The notes beneath the pieces were generated by a model, which was not told the DNA's origin, made no database searches, and saw nothing but the letters and a program-made list of their open reading frames with translations. This document shows positions 23,538 to 30,551 of a DNA stretch of 37,509 bases, piece by piece. Positions within the stretch are counted from its first letter, which is position 1. Each line of letters starts with the position of its first letter. This DNA is from a virus: positions 1 through 37,509 of IMG/VR virus record IMGVR_UViG_3300046517_001320; one strand, 5' to 3'. The translations under genes were made by a program, and so were the position numbers.

Positions 23538-25056
23538 ACATTCCCGGCCGTGGCTTTGGCACAGTTGTTATGGCAAAGTCACTGACAGGCTCATAGAAAC
23601 CGGAATAGAACGTCAATGCTAACGCATCACTTGTGTCAGGCGATGGCATACCACGTGCCTTTAAATCATCTTTCGACTCTATTTGCAGTCGCCCCGAACT
23701 ATCATATTTGTAACCAAGATTGCATAAGTCGCCGTGAAGATCATCTCTATCAGGAATCTCAACAGGCATCTCTTGCACAAGCCAGTCACGCATCGTCGAC
23801 CATAATTCAGCCCGAAGATTTTTGAATTTATCCTTTTGATTTGCAGAACGAGCTACGTTAATACCTTCGACAAAACTAAAATTATGCTCACGCAACCGGT
23901 CAACAACGCCAGCACCGACACCGATGCAATCAATGTATACACGATAGGGATTTTCCTTTTCAATGATATGTTTAAGTAAGCCCGCAATTTCCATTGTGTT
24001 CATGTTGCGGTAAGTTTCAAGATTATAGGCTACACGTCCACGTCTTCGAATGATGGCAGTTTTATCAGTGTCGCCAAGTGCGACGTCAACGCCAATGATA
24101 AGATTCTGCGTATCGTTGTGTTCAACTCGTTGCTTTCTCGCCTTAACCACATGCTTGCTATTAATAAAGACATTGGCAATCGGATTGAGAAATGCTTCTG
24201 TAGCCGAAAATGGGAACTCCTGCTTGAATGATTCGAGACCAATATCAAAATCATTACTAAACTCCGCTATCTTAAACCTGCGCCATGATAAATGCTTATT
24301 AGTTAGTCCATCTTTACCATATATAGATAAAAGGAATTGTTCCTCATCCGATGCCTGAAAACCATTATCAATAGATGTATATTCATTTTGCCAATACCAT
24401 GGCAAGAAGATAGGAATGTAACCATTACTACCATCTTCCGCAGCTTTCCACATTGAATGAAAGTAATTGCCAATACCATTAGCCGTTGATTCAAGAATGA
24501 TTTCAGTACCAGCTTCATTACTAACAGCTTGCAATACACCTCGAGCATGCTCCTCAGCATTAGGCCAAAAACCTACCTCTGAGCCATGAAATAGCTGGAT
24601 TGTCTGCGAACGTCCCGCTCCTTTATTTCCGGCTGTTCCGATAGCATAACCGCTATCATAAGACTTAAAATAGAGTTCTTTGCTGGATGATTTATCAGCT
24701 TTACATGCCAGGCCTTTAGGTAATTTGTCATAAAACCTCTGCGTCATTTCAAATAAATTCTTTGTTGCTTCTGCTTCATGCGTGAGTATGTAAACCTTTG
24801 TACCCAAACGTGTAACCATCTTATGGAAATAACGGCCTTGGGTATAAGTCGAGAAACCTTGCTGTCTACCCTTTAAAGCTAAAGCGCGAACACGGCCAGT
24901 TTCCCTGAGTTGCGTTTCTATTTTGTCATGCGCATATAATTGAGCGCGATTCAATCTGAAAGGCTCAATGCTTCCGGCTTTACTTCTTATTACTAAGCAA
25001 TCAGGGGCAAACTTTGTGAAGTCTTTAACAATATCCAACAGGTGTGACTCATCCAT
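23530..25056 (-). CDS. terL: Terminase large subunit (TerL)
   Basis: The DNA packaging motor: N-terminal ATPase and C-terminal nuclease. 508 residues, usual for the family. Walker A-like KGRQQGFST at 62-70, followed by the YFHKM and ILTHEAEATKNLFE region, then the FGSEVGFW-like FHGSEVGFWP and EIILESTANG (Walker B/coupling region), and the RNase H-like nuclease with IGVDVALGDTDKTA near 320 and YIDCIGVGAGVVDRL, then a conserved acidic KSKDDLKARG region near the end (read as ESKDDLKARGMPSPDTSDA in the protein). It cuts concatemers by the headful mode in P22-like phages. It lies just after the Acb2-like gene and far (about 5 kb) from the portal gene. Confidence 0.92.
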   Translation of the reverse strand: MDESHLLDIVKDFTKFAPDCLVIRSKAGSIEPFRLNRAQLYAHDKIETQLRETGRVRALALKGRQQGFSTYTQGRYFHKMVTRLGTKVYILTHEAEATKNLFEMTQRFYDKLPKGLACKADKSSSKELYFKSYDSGYAIGTAGNKGAGRSQTIQLFHGSEVGFWPNAEEHARGVLQAVSNEAGTEIILESTANGIGNYFHSMWKAAEDGSNGYIPIFLPWYWQNEYTSIDNGFQASDEEQFLLSIYGKDGLTNKHLSWRRFKIAEFSNDFDIGLESFKQEFPFSATEAFLNPIANVFINSKHVVKARKQRVEHNDTQNLIIGVDVALGDTDKTAIIRRRGRVAYNLETYRNMNTMEIAGLLKHIIEKENPYRVYIDCIGVGAGVVDRLREHNFSFVEGINVARSANQKDKFKNLRAELWSTMRDWLVQEMPVEIPDRDDLHGDLCNLGYKYDSSGRLQIESKDDLKARGMPSPDTSDALALTFYSGFYEPVSDFAITTVPKPRPGMFI

Positions 25057-25072
25057 GAGTTAGCCTTATTAT

Positions 25073-25270
25073 TTAGGTAATAGCTTTAATTGCCCACATG
25101 ACAGCTTGTTCAAGATTAACAACAGATAAAGCCCTACAGCGCTGGTCAGATCTGATTTGCATATCATTTATTATTTTTAATAATAATTCAGCGCTATCCT
25201 TTATTTCAGCGCATCTATCAATTTGTTCTTTTGTAAGCGGTATATATTCTTTTCTAAAAGTATCAGCCAT
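25073..25270 (-). CDS. Acb2/Tad1 hairpin family protein, candidate anti-CBASS/anti-Thoeris sponge (65 aa)
   Basis: The C-terminal half SDQRCRALSVVNLEQAVMWAIKAIT matches the helical hairpin family seen in Acb2 ('Rxxxla.T.LEeAvMWa..aI'), shown here by its key parts RCRALS and NLEQAVMWAIKAIT. The N-terminal half has PLTKEQIDRCAEIK and a long helix, as in the family. Known Acb2 proteins bind cyclic oligonucleotides of CBASS, and some also Thoeris signals. Length fits. It sits between TerS and TerL and shares their late operon. Binding is not shown by the sequence alone. Confidence 0.72.
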   Translation of the reverse strand: MADTFRKEYIPLTKEQIDRCAEIKDSAELLLKIINDMQIRSDQRCRALSVVNLEQAVMWAIKAIT

Positions 25271-25279
25271 TTTAATCCC

Positions 25280-25735
25280 TTATTTGCTATTTAATTTCTC
25301 TCTATTCTTACTAATAAAGTCCGATCCATCTTTTTCTTCAGACTCTTTCTTTTCACCATATATGCGAGGTGCAAGTTTAGCGGCTAACCATTTACGTGAA
25401 TCAACACGCAATTTAGAACGGTTAATCCATTCACTATTTGCACTCTCATATTCATCACCTTTTGTATTGCTTTTGATGATAGTGTCATGCGTCGAATCGT
25501 CGGAAATATCCAGTATTTGATCGACTAAAAGTTCAATTTGATTTTGTTTAGCGCGTAGATACATGTCGCCGAAAGAAGGAACCTTTATGCGCCATTCATA
25601 AACAGTTTGATAACATGGCCAATGAGAATTTTGCTTGCATAGCGTTACAATGCTAGCTGAATTAGTAGCCATTTTAAGGCAAATTTCTTCGCCTATTTCT
25701 TGCGTATATTCTAATTGACGTCCTATCTTTCCCAT
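25280..25735 (-). CDS. terS: Terminase small subunit (TerS), Sf6-type
   Basis: Recognises the packaging start site and recruits TerL. 151 residues with the N-terminal helix-turn-helix region (YTQEIGEEICLKMATNSASIV), the motif SHWPCYQTVYEWRI, FGDMYLRAKQNQ, and the C-terminal RSKLRVDSRKWLAAKLAPRIYGEK. This order matches Sf6 gp1-like small subunits, which are 140 residues. No ribosome site is visible before ATG 25735; an inverted repeat occupies that place. The gene lies directly upstream of the Acb2-like and TerL genes. Confidence 0.88.
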   Translation of the reverse strand: MGKIGRQLEYTQEIGEEICLKMATNSASIVTLCKQNSHWPCYQTVYEWRIKVPSFGDMYLRAKQNQIELLVDQILDISDDSTHDTIIKSNTKGDEYESANSEWINRSKLRVDSRKWLAAKLAPRIYGEKKESEEKDGSDFISKNREKLNSK

Positions 25736-25739
25736 ATTT

Positions 25740-25755
25740 TAGCAATCCATTGCTA
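25740..25755 (-). promoter_or_regulatory. Inverted repeat over the expected TerS ribosome site
   Basis: TAGCAAT CC ATTGCTA has 7-bp arms and a 2-bp centre. It lies four bases before the terS start, where a Shine-Dalgarno sequence would be expected and none is seen. It may bind TerS or another protein, or fold in the mRNA, and so control packaging gene translation. Confidence 0.5.
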
Positions 25756-25813
25756 CTAATAATTGCCTATATTTTACCCATAATTATTGATGATAGATAG
25801 CATTAAAATAATT

Positions 25814-25853
25814 ATTACACAGTGTTGACATGAATATAACAACAAGATAATAT
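25814..25853 (+). promoter_or_regulatory. Promoter of the 25889 cassette with shared operator-like sequence
   Basis: TTGACA (25825-25830), 17-base spacer, TAATAT (25848-25853). The 16 bases ATTACACAGTGTTGAC at 25814-25829 match 15 of 16 bases at 31145-31160, where they overlap the -35 of the recombination-block promoter. It directs transcription into the small plus-strand cassette, against the terS promoter direction. Confidence 0.8.
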
Positions 25854-25888
25854 AGGTTCATCTTAAACAAGTGATGAGGTTAAAAGAA

Positions 25889-26110
25889 ATGAAATCCAAA
25901 CTCGATATAATAAATGACGTAATAAATAACCAACAATATACAAAAATATCAATGTTACTTGGTACAAAAAGAAAAACAGTAATATTAGATTTTCAAACTG
26001 CCAATCTTTTAAAGAAATTATTTGACACTTCCCCAACCGAAAACATAGGAAAATTGCAAAAACTTGGCTGGGATAGACTTTGCAATATGGCATGGTCAAT
26101 GATCAAATGA
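25889..26110 (+). CDS. Hypothetical basic protein (73 aa), first gene of the cassette
   Basis: ATG 25889 with GAGGTTAAAAGAA upstream. Two earlier in-frame starts lie closer to the promoter and lack spacing. The protein MKSKLDIINDVINNQQYTKIS... is Lys/Asn rich and helical, possibly with a small DNA-binding domain near SMLLGTKRKTVILDF. No family recognised. It is the first gene after the 25825 promoter. Confidence 0.55.
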   Translation: MKSKLDIINDVINNQQYTKISMLLGTKRKTVILDFQTANLLKKLFDTSPTENIGKLQKLGWDRLCNMAWSMIK

Positions 26111-26142
26111 AAAAAGAATTAACTTAACTAGGAGCACTAAAA

Positions 26143-26280
26143 ATGAAAAAAACTTTACTAATAACGACTGGCATTTTATGGCTAATAACTTTAAGCATTA
26201 TCGAGACAAAAGTATTTGCAGCAACATGCCATACTGTATGTAGCGAATGGAATAATATGTGTGATACAACCTGCGATTAA
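26143..26280 (+). CDS. Exported cysteine-rich mini-peptide (45 aa)
   Basis: MKKTLLITTGILWLITLSII then ETKVFA is a textbook signal peptide: two Lys, a long hydrophobic core and a VFA cleavage site. The mature part would be about 19 residues (ATCHTVCSEWNNMCDTTCD), with four cysteines spaced CX3C-X6-CX3C, so two disulphides in the periplasm are likely. AGGAG precedes the ATG. It is the only exported protein predicted in the window besides membrane proteins. Role unknown: envelope modification, host inhibition or a signalling peptide are options. Confidence 0.72.
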   Translation: MKKTLLITTGILWLITLSIIETKVFAATCHTVCSEWNNMCDTTCD

Positions 26281-26323
26281 TTAAAACATCAAAGCCTATT
26301 ATGAGTAGGCTTAAATGTTTTAA
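26281..26323. terminator. Long stem-loop after the exported peptide gene
   Basis: TTAAAACAT (26281-26289) pairs with ATGTTTTAA (26315-26323) outside an inner AAGCCTA/TAGGCTT stem with a 7-nt loop and 2x2 internal mismatch. The arms end in U-rich bases on either strand, so it can act as a terminator in both directions. The gene at 26345 lies beyond it and may be expressed by partial read-through. Confidence 0.65.
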
Positions 26324-26344
26324 TTAATCAATTAAGGGATGAAA

Positions 26345-26515
26345 ATGAAATACGATTTAATCATTGAGGAAGAAAACTTTATAATTATAAACACCATCGA
26401 AAAAAAACCTGTAGTCTGGATAAACAAGGAATATTCCAATATTGAAGCTGCAAAAAAAATAGTAGTCAATTTCAACGCCCAAACAGACCAATTGCCTTTA
26501 GCTAAATTGGCTTAA
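26345..26515 (+). CDS. Small hypothetical protein (56 aa)
   Basis: MKYDLIIEEENFIIINTIE... looks like a short beta-alpha domain with a VWINKEYSNIEAAKKIV middle. ATG 26345 has AAGGGATGAAA at good spacing. It overlaps the convergent holin gene by 14 bases. No family recognised. Confidence 0.55.
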   Translation: MKYDLIIEEENFIIINTIEKKPVVWINKEYSNIEAAKKIVVNFNAQTDQLPLAKLA

Positions 26516-26972
26516 TACGTTGCTTGGCACTTGATCCAAAAAAGTAACCAATAATCATCACCATAATATCTTGCACTCGAGCTGAAATTAAATCTTCACC
26601 GGGTGTAGGATAAAATACAGCCGTAAATTGAACCAGCGCATAAATCACAACAAAGATTATCGCCAATATAAATGGCACGTGGTCATGCAAAGTCATTTCT
26701 CTTAACCGGGCATTTTTCCTGTCATCTACCTCTGTTGCATAATCAGCCGATACAAGCTGCGCCAGTGCAATCGAATGCGTTGCTTCTATTTCAGCGAGTT
26801 TTCTATCTGCGTCTGGATTAGATAACACAGCCCGCGAAATTGAATCGACATCCGTAGTAGAAACGCCAAAAGCGTTAGCCAGTAATGACAGGCCAATGCC
26901 TGCAACCGGAGAGCCCAATACCGCACCGAGTAGCGGCGCTTTAGAAGCGATAACATCTATCCAGCCAGCCAT
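26502..26972 (-). CDS. Holin, 3-TM type
   Basis: A 156-residue membrane protein that forms lesions for endolysin release. The N-terminus MAGWIDVIASKAPLLGAVLG begins a hydrophobic region (residues about 11-35). Two more hydrophobic segments lie at about 98-120 (VPFILAIIFVVIYALVQF) and 134-147 (DIMVMIIGYFFGSS). A charged helical stretch (DADRKLAEIEATHSIALAQ) connects them. This matches the GTA-type 3-TM holin family (PF11351-like). GGAGGATTTAC precedes the ATG, which overlaps the endolysin by 32 bases. Confidence 0.82.
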   Translation of the reverse strand: MAGWIDVIASKAPLLGAVLGSPVAGIGLSLLANAFGVSTTDVDSISRAVLSNPDADRKLAEIEATHSIALAQLVSADYATEVDDRKNARLREMTLHDHVPFILAIIFVVIYALVQFTAVFYPTPGEDLISARVQDIMVMIIGYFFGSSAKQRIKPI

Positions 26973-27507
26973 GTAAATCCTCCATATTTGCTGACCGAAT
27001 TGCAGCCAATAGCCGGCAATATCCTGCGCGTTCTGATTGAAGTGAAGCTTTAAAAGATGAAGCCAAGTACTTGTCAGATAACAATATCATGACTTGATTT
27101 ATTGTTCTGAAACCGAGCTTGCCATCATCCAGAATTACGCCAAACATACCTGTTGCTGCCCATGTAGCTCGCTGTAGCAAGCGTATAGCCTGAGCGATAC
27201 CATGATGCACTGCCATATCAAAAACATAATTGCATATTGACTGGTTTTCGATATGGTCAAACATGGCGGTGTCCCAGAACTCGCAGCGATAAATCATTCG
27301 AGCCTGATCGAGCGTAAGATTGCGAATAGTATCTTCATTCAGAGGCTCAAATATGCCATATTTGCGCAGCCTTTCGACAGGGATTTCCCGGAGAAACCTT
27401 AGTGATATCCCATAGTTCGTTGCGCCTCCTGCATCGGCCGGAGAATTGACATAACCCCCTTCATTTGCCAATACATAGGCTACGGCATCTTCAAAATTGC
27501 TTAGCAT
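26941..27507 (-). CDS. Endolysin, GH108-type N-acetylmuramidase
   Basis: Cleaves peptidoglycan glycan strands at the end of infection. 188 residues from ATG 27507 (MLSNFEDAVAYVLANEGGYVN: E16 in the EGGY catalytic motif), then PADAGGATNYGIS, an aromatic-rich centre, and the C-terminal peptidoglycan-binding part with FDMAVHHGIAQAIRLLQRA and GKLGFRTINQV. The ribosome site AAGGAACGCCGAAAG fixes the start; earlier starts would read into the nuclease gene. Overlaps the holin, forming the lysis cassette. Confidence 0.88.
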   Translation of the reverse strand: MLSNFEDAVAYVLANEGGYVNSPADAGGATNYGISLRFLREIPVERLRKYGIFEPLNEDTIRNLTLDQARMIYRCEFWDTAMFDHIENQSICNYVFDMAVHHGIAQAIRLLQRATWAATGMFGVILDDGKLGFRTINQVMILLSDKYLASSFKASLQSERAGYCRLLAAIRSANMEDLHGWLDRCYRF

Positions 27508-27994
27508 CTTTCGGCGTTCCTTGTGCCAGATAATCGATGATACTTTGCTGTACTTCGGCGAGATCGTCAAACCATTCCGCTTTATATCCGTCACGCCGGG
27601 CATCTTCCATAAAAAGAAGTTGCTCAGCAGATGGTTTCTTGCCCGGCGTTTTTAATTCGATGTAGTACCCACCGTACCCACCACGCATTTTTTGCAGAAA
27701 GAGGTCAGACGCCCCTGGACGCAAGCCCATTTGCTTAAGCCGGTGTGTTGCAAGCTGGCCCCGATTACCTTCGTTTGGAATCGAATGAACTGACCGCCCT
27801 AAACCATGCTTTGTCAGCCAAACAATGAGTTTCATTTGCATTCCAGCTTCAATATTCTTCCGCTTAAGGTGAGGAAGGCTGTTTTTTTGCGATTTAGCAA
27901 ACGATCCAGTAGTAGGTAATGCACTTGCCGCGGGTTCTTCAATTACATCGCCGTAAAGCGAACCTAGAGCCTTTGTGTATTTTGCGTATGACAT
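27491..27994 (-). CDS. VRR-NUC family nuclease (167 aa)
   Basis: Contains HSIPNEGNRG, GLRPGASDLFL (D97) and YIELKTPGKKPSAEQ (E113, K115), the D...ExK site of the VRR-NUC group of PD-(D/E)XK endonucleases. Members of this phage group process DNA junctions or ends. The N-terminal 40 residues are Ser/Pro-rich and may be a linker. The start is ATG 27994 with AAGG nine bases upstream; ATG 28003 is possible. It overlaps the endolysin by 17 bases. Confidence 0.82.
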   Translation of the reverse strand: MSYAKYTKALGSLYGDVIEEPAASALPTTGSFAKSQKNSLPHLKRKNIEAGMQMKLIVWLTKHGLGRSVHSIPNEGNRGQLATHRLKQMGLRPGASDLFLQKMRGGYGGYYIELKTPGKKPSAEQLLFMEDARRDGYKAEWFDDLAEVQQSIIDYLAQGTPKDAKQF

Positions 27995-28043
27995 TCGAGG
28001 CATCCTTGCCAAATGAGCGTCCCTTGTACAATCTTATCACAAT

Positions 28044-28442
28044 TTACTCAGTAATGGATGGTTTTTTAAATTCCAGCAACCATGACTCACCTGCAGTTTG
28101 TTGTTCTTGTGAAAGTCTGAAATCAGGATCATAGAATAATCTTGCATTAGTTGAGCTTCCTCCAAGTTCATCCTGAAACTCTATTGACCATTCATCACCA
28201 TGACCGGTATTAGCATAAATTACTTCTTCTTTTTTCCAGTCTGTATGGCCGTTATCCCAAGTGGAACGTGTTTCATATTCAACTTTGGCAAAAAAGGCTA
28301 CCGCCGCAATCCATGATTCATTTTCCATATTGACAAATACTTTCCACCATCCATTTGCTGGCATCATTTGAGTCACAACTTCTTTACGATATTCATTACG
28401 CCAATTTGGATAACGCTCTGCCCATGATTTTTTTTCAGTCAT
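28044..28442 (-). CDS. Hypothetical acidic protein (132 aa)
   Basis: ATG 28442 follows AGGAGA. The protein has many Trp and aromatic residues (KSWAERYPNWRNEY, GWWKVFVNMENESW, DEWSIEFQDEL) and no membrane segment. It is the first gene after the replication origin. No family recognised. Its aromatic surface suggests a protein or carbohydrate binding role, which is inference only. Confidence 0.6.
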   Translation of the reverse strand: MTEKKSWAERYPNWRNEYRKEVVTQMMPANGWWKVFVNMENESWIAAVAFFAKVEYETRSTWDNGHTDWKKEEVIYANTGHGDEWSIEFQDELGGSSTNARLFYDPDFRLSQEQQTAGESWLLEFKKPSITE

Positions 28443-28507
28443 TTTTCATTCTCCTAAATAATGTTTCACGAAATTGTTTCACGCTCTCTAAACATAGAAA
28501 AAGGGGA

Positions 28508-28792
28508 TTATCTCTATCTCTATTCATAAGTATATAATAATAATAATAATAATAGAGATAATTGTATATTATATTAGCGATAACGTTATCGCTATATACC
28601 GATAATGTATTAGATTATCGCTATTATTATCGCTAATTAAATGTACAATTATCGCTATTTTTCCCCGTAAACACGGGGGTTGAAAAATAGCGATAGCGAT
28701 AAAGGGTGTGTATATAGCAAATATTTTTTTGGTCAAAAAAAAACCAGATAATCAAGAGAATATCTGGTTTGCTTTATCGCTATTTATCGCTA
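28508..28792. other. Iteron-type origin of replication (ori)
   Basis: Nine copies of TTATCGCTA (one lacks a base) occur: five on plus at 28615, 28627, 28649, 28774, 28784, one on plus in a 20-bp palindrome at 28575-28594 with its minus partner, and minus copies at 28688-28695 and 28694-28702. A large hairpin has arms TATCGCTATTTTT (28650-28662) and its complement at 28683-28695, plus CCCCGT/ACGGGG. An AT microsatellite (TAA)n at about 28533-28553 is framed by TTATCTCTAT/ATAGAGATAA. It lies beside the RepA-like helicase gene, so this is very probably the origin. The iteron matches neither the DnaA box nor a known phage O site. Confidence 0.85.
28735..28770 (-). terminator. Intrinsic terminator of the rep operon
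   Basis: On the minus transcript, AAACCAGATA pairs with TATCTGGTTT (28741-28750 and 28761-28770) across a 10-nt loop and is followed by a run of nine T, a canonical rho-independent terminator. It ends transcription from the helicase gene before the origin and the gene at 28442. Confidence 0.9.
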
Positions 28793-28801
28793 TTTATTTG
28801 A

Positions 28802-29947
28802 TCATTTTCCGATATACCAGATAAATTTTCGCTTATCCATCTGACTTCCTTCCATTATGATGTTTGTTCCTTCCTGTTTTAACTTCTGTCTGGCAAGCTT
28901 GAGTGTATGTTGATTGATTTCTTCATTTTCGGCTGCCTTGTAAATATCATCCCGGCTTTTAGCCCCGCTCATTAACATTCGCAAAATAAATTCCTTTGCT
29001 ATTTCTGTCTCACATCGCTGGTCATATGCTTTTTTATTGACCGCTTCATCAGCATCCATATTTACTTTGCCAGTTTGCCAGTCAATACGGGATGTAATTA
29101 CTTTTATAGCGCCAATCATTATTTCTTCCTGCTTGATTCGATAACTTAATCCCTCAGGTTTTTTGTGGTTGGTTTTGGAAGCGGTGCAAATATATAAATC
29201 GTGGTCATCATGGTGACGGGTAAAAGAAAACGCCATGCGTACCGTATTACCCCACGCACTCGAACCCATAATCTCATCACTGGCAGAAGTAATATTTTCA
29301 CTATTGCCAGACGATTTTCTAGTATGAGTATTTAAAATATTTGCCAATTTATATTTGATAGCGATTTTATTTAAACGCAAAATGAGATTGCGAATTTCAG
29401 TTGCGCGATTTTCTTTTATATCGCCAAGATATGCAGTAATAGGATCAAAAAATATCGCCTTAACATTACCAATTTCTTCAATAGATTTTTCAATAGCTAA
29501 AATATCTTGATCTAATCTGATAAATCTTTCCTTGGATTTTGTAGCCTTATCTATTGCTGATTCGATAATATGAATATTCGAAAGATCGGCTCCGGCTGCC
29601 ATTAATCGTGGAATAATTGTATATGCTGGATGATCCTCGGCTGAAAGAATAATAACATTTCCTTGCATGATTTCATGAGCTTGATCGCCAGTTGAAAATG
29701 AATGTCCATTACTAATAATTGCAGCAAGCCACATTAAAAATTGACTTTTTCCAATACCTCCCTTCCCTGCCATTAGCGTACATGTTTCAAGAGGGATGTA
29801 ACCTTGCCATAACCACGGCTGCTCAAGTGGTTTTATTTCAGTGGCATTTAAAACATTTAATTCAAATAATTCACTTACATTTAGATTGGAAAAACGTAAA
29901 TCGTTTTTTCTTTCGTCGTGCAGTTCGGAAAATGTTTTGTCTCTCAT
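28802..29947 (-). CDS. RepA-like replicative helicase (RecA-type AAA ATPase)
   Basis: 381 residues. Walker A GKGGIGKS at 61-68, Walker B strand AIFFDP with D168, and NILNTHTRK and a switch glycine-rich region typical of RepA/DnaB-type ring helicases of plasmids and phages (AAA_25). The C-terminal 100 residues form a winged helix-like part (KSRDDIYKAAENEEINQHTLK). It unwinds the phage origin, probably loaded through the adjacent iterons. No separate primase is visible, so host primase is likely used. A terminator follows at 28735. Confidence 0.88.
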   Translation of the reverse strand: MRDKTFSELHDERKNDLRFSNLNVSELFELNVLNATEIKPLEQPWLWQGYIPLETCTLMAGKGGIGKSQFLMWLAAIISNGHSFSTGDQAHEIMQGNVIILSAEDHPAYTIIPRLMAAGADLSNIHIIESAIDKATKSKERFIRLDQDILAIEKSIEEIGNVKAIFFDPITAYLGDIKENRATEIRNLILRLNKIAIKYKLANILNTHTRKSSGNSENITSASDEIMGSSAWGNTVRMAFSFTRHHDDHDLYICTASKTNHKKPEGLSYRIKQEEIMIGAIKVITSRIDWQTGKVNMDADEAVNKKAYDQRCETEIAKEFILRMLMSGAKSRDDIYKAAENEEINQHTLKLARQKLKQEGTNIIMEGSQMDKRKFIWYIGK

Positions 29948-29949
29948 AA

Positions 29950-30288
29950 CTAAAAATCCCTTTTATAGACAGTTGGAATAAAATCCACAGTAATAACTGT
30001 GACCTTAAAAGCTTCATGCTTAAATAAAATATATACAACGTCTTCAATATACGTTGCCTTTTGCGGAGAGGTTTCTATGATCAAAATATCACAATCCCTG
30101 ACTGGCCACATATAATCTATTGGCCGTTCACTGGAGGGCAATATAAGAGTGCGAGCAGGACGACAGATAGAGGATGATTTGCCTTTTTGCCAAGCAAATT
30201 TTCCGATATATAGATAAATAGAATTGTTTGGGAGCGCGCCTGCATCAAGCAGCGCTTTAAGAGGCTTGCCAAAAGGAGGTATTTTCAA
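29950..30288 (-). CDS. Conserved phage protein, unknown (112 aa)
   Basis: MKIPPFGKPLKALLDAGALPNN then SIYLYIGKFAWQKGK, a pattern I recall from uncharacterised replication-region proteins of proteobacterial phages. Ends in a VTVITVDFIP strand. No catalytic motif can be named. It lies two bases before the helicase gene, so the two are probably coupled. GGAG lies 13 bases upstream of ATG 30288, a weak site. Confidence 0.65.
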   Translation of the reverse strand: MKIPPFGKPLKALLDAGALPNNSIYLYIGKFAWQKGKSSSICRPARTLILPSSERPIDYMWPVRDCDILIIETSPQKATYIEDVVYILFKHEAFKVTVITVDFIPTVYKRDF

Positions 30289-30314
30289 TAGTATTGCTCC
30301 GTGTCTGCATTTAT

Positions 30315-30361
30315 CACGGTTCGTTACAATTCTGCCGAATTACATTACATAACGAACCGTG
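30315..30361. repeat. Long perfect inverted repeat between replication genes
   Basis: CACGGTTCGTTA (30315-30326) is complemented exactly at 30350-30361. The loop holds a second inverted repeat AATTC/GAATT. It lies between the 46-aa gene and the 112-aa gene in the same operon and has no T-run. It could be an RNase III or endonuclease processing site, a regulatory hairpin, or a protein binding site. Confidence 0.6.
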
Positions 30362-30378
30362 AGCTTTAAACATCTTAC

Positions 30379-30519
30379 CTACAAATCAAGCACTTGCAAT
30401 AATTTCCTGACAAAATCATCGTATCGTTTACCTTCCTGTAACTGCCAATAATCTTCAATCAATTTTTTAATTTCGACATAGCGTTGCCATTCCCTGCGAG
30501 AGGGAAGTTTTCTTTTCAT
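30379..30519 (-). CDS. Small basic hypothetical protein (46 aa)
   Basis: MKRKLPSRREWQRYVEIKKL... is helical with a strong basic N-terminus, suggesting nucleic acid contact. ATG 30519 has AAAAGGATTTGATTC upstream. It ends 18 bases before the long inverted repeat. No family recognised. Confidence 0.6.
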   Translation of the reverse strand: MKRKLPSRREWQRYVEIKKLIEDYWQLQEGKRYDDFVRKLLQVLDL

Positions 30520-30551
30520 GAATCAAATCCTTTTGATTTTATAAATATAAA

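Noticed and set aside
28531-28553. (TAA)n tract as a CRISPR-like or tandem-repeat array
   Set aside because: It is a short simple microsatellite beside the iterons, consistent with an unwinding region; there are no spacers.
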